Source: Planctomycetaceae bacterium (GTDB taxonomy: Bacteria; Planctomycetota; Planctomycetia; Planctomycetales; Planctomycetaceae). From it: a stretch of 47,961 nt of DNA. The notes beneath the pieces are model-generated. The model ran no database searches and was not told where the DNA came from. It saw only the letters and a program-made list of their open reading frames with translations. The position numbers were made by a program, and so were the translations under genes. Shown piece by piece: positions 25,327 through 34,227 of this stretch. The DNA lies in assembly GCA_028284485.1 (NCBI GenBank), contig JANQRQ010000288.1:1-47961 (forward strand). The letters run 5' to 3'. Within the stretch, counting starts at the first letter, position 1. Each line of letters begins with the position of its first letter.

Positions 25327-26655
25327 TCAGTTGCTGACAGCCACAAGTCGCAGTTTCAGTTTTTGTGGCTGTGCCAATTCATCAATGCGGCGATCGAGTT
25401 CGGCCGCCTTGGCCTTCGCCTCGTCCAACGGAATGGCCGATGGCGTATTCTGCCGCTTATGTCCGACATGTTCGCGCCAGGCTGCACTGAGCATGCGATG
25501 GCGCTCAAGCGTCACATCCAGTAACTCTGCAGCCGCCTTGTTCGGGCCGAAACCGGAAAACTGCCGCAAGTCGACGCCGCCCTGGAGTTGGTCGCGCGTG
25601 ACGCGTCCCAGCAATGTGTCGCCGGTGTACATGTCGTATTGCTCGTCCCGCAATCCGGTAACGATCAGTGCAAATCGATGATACTTGCCGAAGTCGTTCT
25701 GGATTGCAGACGGTAGCACTTCCCATTTGGGGTCAGTAGGCATCGGAATACGCGTCGTCCATTCGAAACGGGTTTCTCCATCTTGTTGTTCGACCTGACC
25801 TATATTTCCTGTGGAAACCTTTCCAGTCGCCGCATCGAACTTCGCAACGTCGTTTTGATCGAGCAAGTTCCATGCGCGGAGAATCTCGCGGGCGATCAAC
25901 CAATGCCCAAACGGTTTGGGATGGACGCCGTCACCCGATTTGAACTGCGGATCGACCTTGCGGTACTCCAGGTAGAATTCATTGATCGGCGCGTGGAGAT
26001 TAACGACGGCGTCAACTTCGGAGCCTTGACCGAGCACCCATGTTGCGTAGCGGCCCAAGACTTTGTCGTAATCCTTAAAAGGGTATTTGTAGCCGAATTC
26101 TTCAGCGTCAGCGGGAAACAGCTGCTTGCGATACGAGGCCCCATCAAACGGAGGCGGCGTTAACAGGACGATTTGGCAACCGGCCGCTCGGGCTTCGGCA
26201 ATCAGCCGGTTTATGCCTTCGCGATACGCCTGGAAACGATCTTCCGCAAACGGATGATAAATGCCGTCGTTCATCCCGTAGCAGGCGACGACAACCTTCG
26301 GCTTGGTGGCAGCGAAGGCTCGTTGCAGTCGTTCGTGAATCCAGGGCCTTGGCCCGGGGTGATCGTCTTCCGAAAGCCCACTGGCGGTTTCGCTGCTTAA
26401 GCCGAGATTGATCAGGTCGTACATGTGGTCGGGCCAACGCGTTTTCAGGTAGGCGTTGATGTAGGCGATATACGTTCCGTTGTTCGTAATGCTGTCGCCC
26501 AGAAACATGACCGGTTGGTTTTGCTGCAGAACGAACGGATTGGGATCAGCCGCAAGGCACTTTTCGACGACTCCGACCGCGACAAGTGGGGCAGCGATTA
26601 CTGCGAGAATGATGAATGTCGCCTGATGGGTGGAAGCTCCGATCGGTTTGTTCAT
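25327..26655 (-). CDS. secreted SGNH/GDSL hydrolase
   Basis: Encodes 442 residues with a hydrophobic leader (ATFIILAVIAAPLVAVGVV) and likely cleavage after CLAA. The SGNH blocks are visible: FLGDSIT with nucleophile S55, GLSSE, YGMND and DGVHP with the catalytic Asp-His. Such enzymes are esterases, often carbohydrate deacetylases. After the catalytic domain (to about residue 245) comes a second domain of unknown role with a lysine/alanine-rich helical stretch near the end. ATG 26655 fits the signal peptide; a TTG start 15 codons upstream is less likely. First gene of a two-gene unit with the sulfatase, which suggests removal of acetyl and sulfate groups from one polysaccharide. Confidence 0.88.
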   Translation of the reverse strand: MNKPIGASTHQATFIILAVIAAPLVAVGVVEKCLAADPNPFVLQQNQPVMFLGDSITNNGTYIAYINAYLKTRWPDHMYDLINLGLSSETASGLSEDDHPGPRPWIHERLQRAFAATKPKVVVACYGMNDGIYHPFAEDRFQAYREGINRLIAEARAAGCQIVLLTPPPFDGASYRKQLFPADAEEFGYKYPFKDYDKVLGRYATWVLGQGSEVDAVVNLHAPINEFYLEYRKVDPQFKSGDGVHPKPFGHWLIAREILRAWNLLDQNDVAKFDAATGKVSTGNIGQVEQQDGETRFEWTTRIPMPTDPKWEVLPSAIQNDFGKYHRFALIVTGLRDEQYDMYTGDTLLGRVTRDQLQGGVDLRQFSGFGPNKAAAELLDVTLERHRMLSAAWREHVGHKRQNTPSAIPLDEAKAKAAELDRRIDELAQPQKLKLRLVAVSN

Positions 26656-26820
26656 GACGGCATGTGCTCCGCAGTTGTCTGGTCGAAGGCGTCGAATCAA
26701 ATTCCTGTTGGCTTTCCATGATCGTGGCGTTGTTTGGCCTACAATTCAATGGGCGAATCCTATCGAAAGCAAATTGCCCCGAATGGCCGTTGTCCCATCT
26801 CGAATCGGGGCCGATCGCTG

Positions 26821-26849
26821 TTGACAGAATTGGCCTAATTCAGTGCAAT
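26821..26849 (+). promoter_or_regulatory. candidate sigma-70 promoter
   Basis: TTGACA (26821-26826), a 17-bp spacer, and TGCAAT (26844-26849). The -35 box is consensus and the -10 matches 4 of 6. Transcription would start near 26856, 44 nt before the ATG of the small gene at 26900. Confidence 0.5.
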
Positions 26850-26899
26850 TCCGCCCCCTTCAAAATCGTCACGTCCCCCAAGTCATGAGGAAACACGCC

Positions 26900-27202
26900 A
26901 TGACCGCTCGCAGCGACCGTGGACCGTGCGGCTCGATCACGAAACTCGAAATCTTCCGTGAGGCGATTGAAGCGACCGGTACGCTGGACTCTGACGGGGT
27001 CGCCCTCATCAAGGCATACATCGAAGGTCGCTTTCCCGATTTCGGTTGGCAACAGAACTGGTTCGGGGGGATCCTGGCGTACAAACAGGCGGTCCGGCAT
27101 CAAATTTCGTTAGAGGCCGCAATTTCTTCAGCGGATTCGACCGACGGAGAGTCGACGATGCCGTTTCAGCCATCAGACCCGGATGTTTCACGCGCAGCTT
27201 AG
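26900..27202 (+). CDS. small protein of unknown function
   Basis: Encodes 100 residues. ATG 26900 has GAGGAAA at good spacing and a candidate promoter 50 nt upstream, which supports a real gene better than its length alone would. Residues 12-62 are regular (KLEIFREAIEATGTLDSDGVALIKAYIEGRFPDF, split here by helix breaks) with a tryptophan-rich GWQQNWFGG segment, and look like a compact helical domain. The tail after residue 75 is polar and probably disordered. I do not recognise the family. Divergent from the SGNH-sulfatase unit and convergent with the flagellar operon. Confidence 0.6.
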   Translation: MTARSDRGPCGSITKLEIFREAIEATGTLDSDGVALIKAYIEGRFPDFGWQQNWFGGILAYKQAVRHQISLEAAISSADSTDGESTMPFQPSDPDVSRAA

Positions 27203-27265
27203 GGCGCGGGTTGGCGAATTGGCATCGAAAGCGAGATTCGGCTTTAGCGTTTCCTCGTTGCGTAG

Positions 27266-27298
27266 CAATGGATTCCCGCCTGCGCGGGAATGACATGA
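27266..27298. repeat. 33-bp dispersed repeat, copy B
   Basis: Matches 19348-19380 at 32 of 33 positions, same orientation. Hairpin arms ATTCCCGC / GCGGGAAT (27272-27279, 27284-27291) with loop CTGC. Confidence 0.85.
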
Positions 27299-27445
27299 TA
27301 TGGGGCCCTAGGTCAAGACAACTTCACCCAGATGCAATTCGTTGCCGAGGGAGAGGTCGCGCAAGGGGAAACTGCGAAACCTTGATTTGGTTCGTGCGGT
27401 TCACGGGAATGACGAAACGGTCGCGTTTTCGGAAACCTGAACGCG

Positions 27446-27472
27446 AAAACTCATCCCGCTTTTCGTGATGAG
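27446..27472 (-). terminator. candidate intrinsic terminator of the flagellar operon
   Basis: Read on the minus strand, CTCATC (27472-27467) pairs with GATGAG (27455-27450), an inner CG/CG pair can extend the stem, and four T follow directly (27449-27446). It starts 36 nt after the flgD stop codon, the last gene of the operon. Confidence 0.5.
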
Positions 27473-27507
27473 AAACCGAGCCTGTGGTGCGCTTTTCCGG
27501 GATGGAA

Positions 27508-27918
27508 TTACGCGAGATTGACGCTGGTGACGTTGTTGATGGGAATTTCTTCGCCGCCAATCGCGACGAAAGCTTCGCCTTCTTTTACGAAGGCCCGCTC
27601 GACGATTCCCGTCACCTCCTGGTTACTCAGGGATGTTCCGGTCACCGATTTGCCAATCAATGTGGCGGCTTGCGACAGCTGCTGACTGGTTGAGAAAGAC
27701 TTCAGTACGGCGGCTAACTCAACGTCTGATTGCAACCCCTGCATCATTGAGATCTGGCTCAACAGCTCTTCGTTACCGAGCGGTTCGGTCGGATCCTGGT
27801 TTTGCAGCTGCGCGATCAACAGCCGAATAAAGGCCTGGGAATCGAGAGTGGAAAAACTCGATTCATTGCTTGCGGCGGCGACAGGAGCACTGTTTCCGAC
27901 GTTACCGACTGATTCCAT
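27508..27918 (-). CDS. flgD: flagellar hook capping protein FlgD, short form
   Basis: Encodes 136 residues. FlgD sits at the tip of the growing hook and lets hook subunits assemble. The conserved N-terminal part is clear: FIRLLIAQLQNQDPTEPLGNEELLSQISMM split around the QDP motif, then a helix LSQAATLIGKSV as in other FlgD proteins. The C-terminal part (VTGIVERAFVKEGEAFVAIGGEEIPINNVTSV) is a small beta unit. The length is like the short Bacillus form and well below the roughly 220-residue enterobacterial form with its Ig/tudor domains. It is the last gene of the operon, 103 nt after fliK. Confidence 0.88.
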   Translation of the reverse strand: MESVGNVGNSAPVAAASNESSFSTLDSQAFIRLLIAQLQNQDPTEPLGNEELLSQISMMQGLQSDVELAAVLKSFSTSQQLSQAATLIGKSVTGTSLSNQEVTGIVERAFVKEGEAFVAIGGEEIPINNVTSVNLA

Positions 27919-28021
27919 GACTGCGATCCTTAAAGACGATTCGTTCGAAAGGCTAATCAGAAGTTATGCGGTGAATAAGCTGCTAAAGTTCCAAATTCTG
28001 GTGGGAACATTCGTCGGTCTA

Positions 28022-29692
28022 TCAAACGGCGATATCCAATTCCTCGTCGGCATCGGCTTGCTCGCTTGTTTCGCCCTCTTGTTGCCCGCCATCTTCAGCT
28101 TGCTGATTTGTCTGCTGAGAATCCTGATCTCGATCTGGCGACTGATCAAATTGGCGGCCGCTCGATTCTCGGGCCGAATCCAACCGCTGAACATCGATAT
28201 TGTCGACGGTGATTCCGGCTTGGGCCAACGCTTCCTTCAGTTGCGGAAGATTGTCCAGCAGTGATTGGTGGGCGGCGGACGTTTCGACTGCCAATCGGGC
28301 GGCGGTCGATCCATTTGCGGATGTGATGTCGATTTGCAGCATCCCCAATTCCGGTGGATGCAATCGAATCTTGAGCCGACCGCCGTTTTGCTGCGCCTGT
28401 TGAATCGCCGAGTTGGTTCGTTCAATCAGCTGCTCGACCTGTGTAGCCGTCAAGGTTGGGTTTTCCGCCTTCGTTGCCACAACGGTTTCACCGGTTGACA
28501 CATTGGTGGTCGACGGTGGGCTGATTCTCGCATCGTGCACGGAAGGACGAGGTGCTTCCTGTTCGCTGGAATCCGGCAGTGCTGCCGAGGCCTGCGTCGG
28601 GGATTTCGTGTTCGCGGCGCTGTTCTCTGTGGGAACGGAATCAGAGGTTTGAGTTGTCACCGACGTGGGATTGACGGAAGCCGGCGCTGAGTCGCTGTGC
28701 TGTTGGTTTTGTGGGTTGGCCGGAATTCCATTGGTTGTTCGAAGTTCCGAGGAGGATTCGTTTTCGTCCGATGCCTGATGTTCTGGCAAGTGAGGCTGCT
28801 CGGTTTCGGTGTGTTGCTGCTCGTTCGAATTGGTGTTTGACGATTGGCCAGCGTCGACAGGGTTGACCACTTCGAGCGATTGTCCACCCAACTCGTTGGT
28901 GTTCGGTGCAGATCGGGGGAGGGCCTCGGTGGTCGTTTCCGGTTGAATGCCGATGGATTTCGACACGGGCTCTGCGTCGGCGTTCGGCGTTCGCTCAGCG
29001 AGTGGCGAATCGGTGTTTGCAGTAGCTGGCCGCTGCGGGACCAGTATTTCGGGCAAATCTGATTGCACGACCGCGTGTGAGACCGACTCCGGGTTCGGGG
29101 GCAGCTCTCCGACATTCTCGCCAGCGGACTCGAACGCGGGTTGGCCGGAAGTTTGATCGACCGGCGTGGTCGGCTGCTGGGCATCGACGGTTGTTGTAAT
29201 CGATTGCTGAAACTCGCGTTCTGCGTGTGGCGACAGCGATTCGATCAGCGACTGCAATCCTGGGGGAAGGGGTGGCTGAATCGGGGGGGCATCGGATGAC
29301 TCAACGTCGGTGTTCTCCACAACACCACTTGCTGGAAACAAGAGGACGGCCGGTGAGGTTGGTTGGGCTGCGGACTCGTGCGATCCTGCGTCAGAGGGCA
29401 GCTCGCCTGGAATTGCATTCGATGGCTGGGGGTCCGTTTCGGGGGCCGTCGCCTCCGAAGGGGCGACTGCAGGGGATTCCTGCGGTATCTCATCGGCTGA
29501 AGATTGTTCCGCGGGAACGTCGTTTTCGGCGGGCTGGTCGGTCGAGTTGGCCTCGGATTCTCGAAACGTGCTCGCCAGTTGCTGCTGATAAGCCGAGTCG
29601 CCGGCAGTTGTCGACGTATTGATCGTATCCGGCTGAGAATCGGATGCGGGCAACTGCAGGTCGAAGACCGGAGTGATGTTGTGAACAGGCAT
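28022..29692 (-). CDS. fliK: flagellar hook-length control protein FliK
   Basis: Encodes 556 residues. FliK is exported and acts as the ruler that switches the export gate from hook to filament substrates. Residues about 30-420 are low-complexity and rich in E, P, S, T, Q and N, as expected for a flexible ruler. The C-terminal Flg_hook domain follows: LKIRLHPPELGMLQIDI (about residue 430), ARLAVETSAAHQSLLDNLPQL and LAQAGITVDNIDV. The tail is acidic and glutamine-rich. ATG 29692 with AAAGGG upstream is preferred over a start 23 codons earlier. A gap of 258 nt before it, the largest in the operon, could hold an internal promoter, though I cannot identify one. Confidence 0.88.
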   Translation of the reverse strand: MPVHNITPVFDLQLPASDSQPDTINTSTTAGDSAYQQQLASTFRESEANSTDQPAENDVPAEQSSADEIPQESPAVAPSEATAPETDPQPSNAIPGELPSDAGSHESAAQPTSPAVLLFPASGVVENTDVESSDAPPIQPPLPPGLQSLIESLSPHAEREFQQSITTTVDAQQPTTPVDQTSGQPAFESAGENVGELPPNPESVSHAVVQSDLPEILVPQRPATANTDSPLAERTPNADAEPVSKSIGIQPETTTEALPRSAPNTNELGGQSLEVVNPVDAGQSSNTNSNEQQHTETEQPHLPEHQASDENESSSELRTTNGIPANPQNQQHSDSAPASVNPTSVTTQTSDSVPTENSAANTKSPTQASAALPDSSEQEAPRPSVHDARISPPSTTNVSTGETVVATKAENPTLTATQVEQLIERTNSAIQQAQQNGGRLKIRLHPPELGMLQIDITSANGSTAARLAVETSAAHQSLLDNLPQLKEALAQAGITVDNIDVQRLDSARESSGRQFDQSPDRDQDSQQTNQQAEDGGQQEGETSEQADADEELDIAV

Positions 29693-29950
29693 TGCGGGAT
29701 TGCCCTTTCTACAAACAGATTCGAAACCCGGTTGCGCGTATCGCGGACAAAGGCATGGCAAGCTTTGAGATTGGCGTAACCGTGTTTTGAATTCAGTTTT
29801 GGTGTTCGTAACGTCTTGTTCGACCGACTGTGAGCTTACAGCCCTTCATGAAGAGGCATTCGGGGTCCAACGAATACATCCTTCATGCGACGAGAGAGCT
29901 GATTCTTAAGTCGGTCCGTTCCTTATTGTGGGGGGTTAGTCTCGTGACCA

Positions 29951-30628
29951 TCACTGGTCGATTGTGTTGCTATACGGGGATGTCTGTTGAGCAAAATCAT
30001 TGGCGGTTTGCTCGATCACCCTACGTGTCGGCTCCCCGGACTGAATCGCCTCGAATACTTCGATTCCGCGTTGAGCGGAATCTTTGTCCCTCTTGTTGAA
30101 TTCCTGCAGAATCTTTGCGACCGAAGCATCGGCCATTCCCTTGAGAAGCACGACGTTTTGATCGAGATCGAGTTGCATTAGGTTTGTGACGGCATCGGCA
30201 GGAGGCAGTTTCAGCAGAATTCCGCGAGCTTGCTCGTTCGATTCGTCGGTAAGTTCGGTCAGCTTGAGTTGCATTTCCTGCTCGAATTGTTTGCGCATTT
30301 CTTCAACGTCCTTCCGTTGTTGAAGGACCTGGCCACGCTGTTCGAGCAGCATGTTTTTCAATAAAGAGTTTTCTTCCTCCCGACGCGTCAAGTCGAGGAT
30401 TTGCATCGCCCGTTCACGCTTGACCGCATCGTTGGAAACCTGCTGACTGACGTCATCTTCAGCGCCGATGAAATCCGTTTGAGATTCTCCACTGAGCACT
30501 AACCGTATTTCGCTGAGCGTGTCGGCGCTCAATTGCCCACGGTACCACAGAAAGGCCAAACCGACTCCCTCCGACAAAACCGTGGCCACACAACAAACGC
30601 AGGCGATGGCAACAATTGTGCGGATCAT
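29951..30628 (-). CDS. MotE-like coiled-coil membrane protein of the flagellar operon
   Basis: Encodes 225 residues: one N-terminal membrane helix (IVAIACVCCVATVLSEGVGLAF split by its own context), an acidic linker, a long heptad-type coiled coil (about residues 75-140, EEENSLLKNMLLEQRGQVL), and a C-terminal helical unit. The latter (ILLKLPPADAVTNLM, VVLLKGMADASVAKIL) resembles the MgtE N-terminal-like domain. This layout matches MotE/FlaB-associated proteins encoded next to fliJ in other bacteria, which help the stator or act as motility chaperones. The start ATGA overlaps the fliJ stop by 4 nt, so translation is coupled. The exact role is inferred from position and shape. Confidence 0.72.
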   Translation of the reverse strand: MIRTIVAIACVCCVATVLSEGVGLAFLWYRGQLSADTLSEIRLVLSGESQTDFIGAEDDVSQQVSNDAVKRERAMQILDLTRREEENSLLKNMLLEQRGQVLQQRKDVEEMRKQFEQEMQLKLTELTDESNEQARGILLKLPPADAVTNLMQLDLDQNVVLLKGMADASVAKILQEFNKRDKDSAQRGIEVFEAIQSGEPTRRVIEQTANDFAQQTSPYSNTIDQ

Positions 30629-31077
30629 TGCAAGCTCCCCGCGATTTGTCCGGCACTCCAGGTGTCTTCAAGCTCGAGGGCCGACCTCTTTTCCATTTGG
30701 TATTCGTACTCGACGCGTTGCCGCTCTTTAAGATTCTCCATCGCTTTGACATCGCGATCGGCATGCACCAGTGCCTGACGGCATAATTCCATCTGCTGAC
30801 GGACGACAGCCTGGTTCTCTTCGACCGCGGCGATTTCCGCGGTCAAACGGGTGGTGTAATAACGCCGCGATGCCGATCCGTTGATATCGACTTCGCCTTG
30901 TTGCACGAGCTGTTTGAGTTCAGCGAGTTGTTCTCGATGACGCTGTCGGAGTTGGCGGTGGCGTTCTTCAAGCGCGCGCTGGTCGGCCAAAATCCGCGCT
31001 AACATCTGCCGGCAAAGATCCCGGCGACTGCAGCGGTATTGAAGAACCTGTTCCAATGAGAACACGAAACCGCCCAA
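30625..31077 (-). CDS. fliJ: flagellar export protein FliJ
   Basis: Encodes 150 residues, almost entirely coiled coil: FSLEQVLQYRCSRRDLCRQML, then an alternating charged helix (EERHRQLRQRHREQLAELK), then a second helix ending near EYQMEKRSALE. FliJ forms the central stalk of the FliH-FliI export ATPase. The FxLexVLxyR start is the family mark. The start codon is TTG at 31077 with GAGGAG 7 nt upstream, a convincing non-ATG start. It lies 25 nt after fliI and overlaps the next gene by 4 nt. Confidence 0.86.
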   Translation of the reverse strand: MGGFVFSLEQVLQYRCSRRDLCRQMLARILADQRALEERHRQLRQRHREQLAELKQLVQQGEVDINGSASRRYYTTRLTAEIAAVEENQAVVRQQMELCRQALVHADRDVKAMENLKERQRVEYEYQMEKRSALELEDTWSAGQIAGSLQ

Positions 31078-31102
31078 ATTGGCTCCTCTGTCGTTGAATG
31101 GG

Positions 31103-32434
31103 TTATTCGGTCGTTGCCGGTGACGATTCGATGGCGCGAGCCGCCAGCTTCAACAGACTTTGCCGAGTCGTCCCCAAGGAAGTTTCTTCAGAAACCGACT
31201 GTCTGAGAAAATCCCGAATCGGTTCCTGCAGACGAATGGCCAGATCGACTTCCGGGTTGGAACCGGCTTGATACGCTCCAATCGATATCAAGTCCTCGGA
31301 CTGCCGATAGGCGGCCATAACCTGTTTGATGCGATTGGCAGCAACCAAATGCTCGTCGCTGACGACATCGTTCATCAAACGACTGATGCTTCCCAAAACA
31401 TCGATCGCCGGCCAGTGCGCCTTTTCCGCCAACTTTCGTGTGAGCATAAGATGTCCGTCGAGTATGCCGCGCACTGTATCTGAGATCGGTTCGTTGGCAT
31501 CGTCGGCTTCAACCAAGACGGTGTAAAATCCGGTAATACTGCCACGATCGGTACGACCACTACGCTCCAGAATTCGGGGCAAAACGGCGAAAACACTTGG
31601 GGGATAACCTCTTGTGGCGGGTGGCTCCCCGGCAGCCAGGCCGATTTCTCGCTGGGCCAGGGCAAACCGGGTCACGCTGTCCATCATCAACAGCACATCC
31701 TTGCCGGAGTCCCGAAAGTACTCGGCGATCGCCGTTCCCAGCTTGGCGGCCCGCAATCGAACCAGGGCCGGCTCGTCACTGGTTGCCACGATAACCACGC
31801 TTCTCCGCAGGCCTTCTTCGCCCAGATCGCGGTCCAAGAACTCGCGGACTTCGCGGCCTCGTTCCCCGACCAGCACGACAACATTGACGTCGGCCGTACT
31901 TGATCGGGCCATTTGTCCCAACAGCGTACTCTTTCCGACACCACTTCCGGAGAAGATCCCCAGGCGTTGCCCTTTGCCGCACGTCAGAAGACCGTCGATG
32001 GCACGGATGCCGGTCCCTAACGGCTCGTCGATTCGCGGCCGACTCAACGGAGGCGTCGGATCGGAATGCAGGCCGACTCGATCGGGCAGCGAAGGTGCGG
32101 GCAACTTGTCGAGGTATCGTCCGCGTCCATCCAATACTCTTCCGAGTAGACGTTCCCCGGCGCGAACGTAGGGATACGATTGTACCAATTCGACGCGGGC
32201 ACTGCGGTGAACTCCGGTCATTTCCCCGTACGGCAATACGAGTGTTTCTTCACCTTGAAATCCGATCACCTCAGCCATGATGGCATCGCCGGTTTCCAAC
32301 TCGATCCGACAGATCGACCCTAACGGTGCGGGGAATCCCGAAACGGCAGCGCTGAGCCCGACAATTTTCGAGACACTGCCGGTCACGCGAAAAGGAAGAA
32401 TTCGTCGGATTTGTCGTTCGATTGCCAAGGTCAC
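31103..32434 (-). CDS. fliI: flagellum-specific ATP synthase FliI
   Basis: Encodes 443 residues and powers protein export through the flagellar type III apparatus from the cytoplasmic face. It is homologous to the F1 beta subunit. Walker A is GSGVGKST (163-170) and Walker B is VLLMMDSVTRFA (about 245-256). ERGREVREF and GYPPSVFAVLPRILERSG are FliI-type signatures, and GSITGFYTVLVEADD is kept. The N-terminal beta-barrel and C-terminal helical domain are complete. It starts with GTG at 32434, overlapping the fliH stop in GTGA, a coupled arrangement. Confidence 0.96.
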   Translation of the reverse strand: MTLAIERQIRRILPFRVTGSVSKIVGLSAAVSGFPAPLGSICRIELETGDAIMAEVIGFQGEETLVLPYGEMTGVHRSARVELVQSYPYVRAGERLLGRVLDGRGRYLDKLPAPSLPDRVGLHSDPTPPLSRPRIDEPLGTGIRAIDGLLTCGKGQRLGIFSGSGVGKSTLLGQMARSSTADVNVVVLVGERGREVREFLDRDLGEEGLRRSVVIVATSDEPALVRLRAAKLGTAIAEYFRDSGKDVLLMMDSVTRFALAQREIGLAAGEPPATRGYPPSVFAVLPRILERSGRTDRGSITGFYTVLVEADDANEPISDTVRGILDGHLMLTRKLAEKAHWPAIDVLGSISRLMNDVVSDEHLVAANRIKQVMAAYRQSEDLISIGAYQAGSNPEVDLAIRLQEPIRDFLRQSVSEETSLGTTRQSLLKLAARAIESSPATTE

Positions 32435-33150
32435 GAGATTGACGACTCCACTAGCTCGTCGGCGATGCGTTCGAGCAGATCATGCACCTGCGCATCGATT
32501 CGCCCGTGTTGCGTTCGAATAATGCACCCACCCCGTTCAATCGATTCGTCGGAAACGATTTCGGCGTTCGTACTGGAGGTCATGCTTCCGACTACGTCTT
32601 CCGCTTGCGCCCCTAATAATTCGATGTCCTGGGGATTTAAACGCATCTCGATGTGTGGATGTCCGGCTGCGAGTGACAACGCTTCGGAAATCATATCGAT
32701 CGCAATGTTCGGCTCGGCTGCCAGCTTTCGTTTGATCACTTTTTCGGCGATTTCGATACTGACTCGCACACCGATGGCTTCCCATTGCGTCAACCAGCGG
32801 TCTTGTTCGGCTGATAGGCGTTCGGCCGCCTGTTGAATCGCCGGAAGGATCGTGTTGAGCTTTTGTGTGGCCAATTCGTCGGCTCGCGCGTGAGCCCGTC
32901 GCTCGATTTCCTCTTCGGCTTGGCGCATCCCCTCGCGCCGCCCCGCTTCCACCGCTTCGCCATGAGCCGATTTTCGAATGGCGTCGGCTTCGGCCGCCGC
33001 CTGTTCGATCAATGTTTTTGTTTGCTGGCGAACCTTCTCGACATGTTCGTCGCAACGGTCGCGAAGATCGGTAAAGTTGAATGCGACGGGCGACTGCAGT
33101 CCGCCGGTGTCGTGCGCTTTAACGATTTTCTGAGTGGACACCGATTTCAT
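32431..33150 (-). CDS. fliH: flagellar assembly protein FliH
   Basis: Encodes 239 residues. FliH binds and restrains FliI and links the ATPase to the C-ring. The middle is a long charged helix (about residues 35-105: IRKSAHGEAVEAGRREGMRQAEEE) with the small-residue spacing typical of FliH. The C-terminal globular part shows IEIAEKVIKRKL, MRLNPQDIELL and the GGCIIRTQHGRIDAQV segment that matches the FliH/YscL consensus. Located between fliG and fliI, as expected. The stop codon overlaps the fliI start. Confidence 0.9.
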   Translation of the reverse strand: MKSVSTQKIVKAHDTGGLQSPVAFNFTDLRDRCDEHVEKVRQQTKTLIEQAAAEADAIRKSAHGEAVEAGRREGMRQAEEEIERRAHARADELATQKLNTILPAIQQAAERLSAEQDRWLTQWEAIGVRVSIEIAEKVIKRKLAAEPNIAIDMISEALSLAAGHPHIEMRLNPQDIELLGAQAEDVVGSMTSSTNAEIVSDESIERGGCIIRTQHGRIDAQVHDLLERIADELVESSIS

Positions 33151-33195
33151 TCTCGCTACCGTCGCCTTGCCGACCGTTGAAAGGGAATATTGCCG

Positions 33196-34191
33196 TTAGG
33201 AAATGAATTGATCACCATCGTTGGCACCGCCGACTTGAATCTCACCGGCATCCTCGAGGCGCCGCACGGTATCGACGATTTGTTGTTGCATTCCTTCTAC
33301 ATCGCTAAGTCTTACCGGGCCCAGATACTCCATTTCTTCTTTGAGCATTTCTGCAGCGCGCTGTGAGAGATTGCCGAGGATTTTCTCCTTGATGTCTTCC
33401 GATGCCCCTTTGAGAGCCAGCGCCCATTGGCTGTTGTCCACCTCTTTCAGCAGTGCCTGAATCGACTTGTCGTCGAGCTTCATCAAGTCATCGAAGACAA
33501 ACATCAAGCGCCTGATTTCGTCCACCAATTCGGGATCGTCGCGCTCTAACAGTTCGAGAATGCCCTTGTTGGTCGCGCGGTCGGTCACGTTCAGAATTTG
33601 TGCGACCATGGGCACACCGCCTGCTTTTTCCATTTGCTGGGTAAACGTTTCCCGCAACCGACTTTCCAGGCTTTGCTCGATGTCCTTGATGACCTCGGGA
33701 CTGGTTTGCTCCATATTGGCGACACGCGTGACGACTTCCATCTGCTTATCGGATTCCAGTCCACCCAGCACGTCAGCCGCGAGAGTCGGGGGCAGATGCG
33801 ACAGAATTAAGGCGATCGTTTGAGGATGCTCTTCGGAAATGAACGCCCGTAAGGTTTCGGCCCCGGCCTTTTGCAAAAATCCGAAGGGGACCGCATTCAT
33901 CGACTGTCGAACGTTGTCGAGGATTTCGCCGGCTCCGTCGCTTCCCAACGATTGCTGCAGCAACTCGTTGGCGAATTCCATGCCGCCGCGTTCAATGTGC
34001 GTTCGAGAACCGGCCAGTGCCCTGAATTCTTCGAGAACGGTGTCCTGCTCTTCGGCGGTCACATCGTCAAGCTGCGCAAGCTGAAATGTCACCTTTTCGA
34101 CCTGGTCTTTAGGTAGCTGGCTCATGATTTCTGCAGCCAAGGATTTCTCCAGGCTGAGAATCAAAATGGCAGCTTTGCGAATTTCGTCCAT
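33196..34191 (-). CDS. fliG: flagellar motor switch protein FliG
   Basis: Encodes 331 residues, normal length. FliG connects the MS ring to the switch complex and receives torque from the stator. The N-terminal domain (KAAILILSLEKSLAAEIMSQL) binds FliF. The middle domain has the EEHPQTIALILSHL motif (EHPQT) for FliM contact, and the C-terminal domain carries the charged torque helix (residues about 265-300: ALKGASEDIKEKILGNLS, QRAAEMLKEEMEYLGPVR). The GASEDIKEKI and QRAAEML patterns are conserved. It lies 36 nt after fliF and 45 nt before fliH. Confidence 0.95.
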   Translation of the reverse strand: MDEIRKAAILILSLEKSLAAEIMSQLPKDQVEKVTFQLAQLDDVTAEEQDTVLEEFRALAGSRTHIERGGMEFANELLQQSLGSDGAGEILDNVRQSMNAVPFGFLQKAGAETLRAFISEEHPQTIALILSHLPPTLAADVLGGLESDKQMEVVTRVANMEQTSPEVIKDIEQSLESRLRETFTQQMEKAGGVPMVAQILNVTDRATNKGILELLERDDPELVDEIRRLMFVFDDLMKLDDKSIQALLKEVDNSQWALALKGASEDIKEKILGNLSQRAAEMLKEEMEYLGPVRLSDVEGMQQQIVDTVRRLEDAGEIQVGGANDGDQFIS

Positions 34192-34227
34192 TGCGCAACT
34201 TTCGAATGCGGAGCGTCCGTCTTATCG

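Larger units (their letters stand above)
27203..27507. other. gap between convergent units
   Basis: No gene seen. It contains the second 33-bp repeat (27266-27298), another CGGGAATGAC fragment near 27405, and the terminator of the flagellar operon. Confidence 0.5.
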
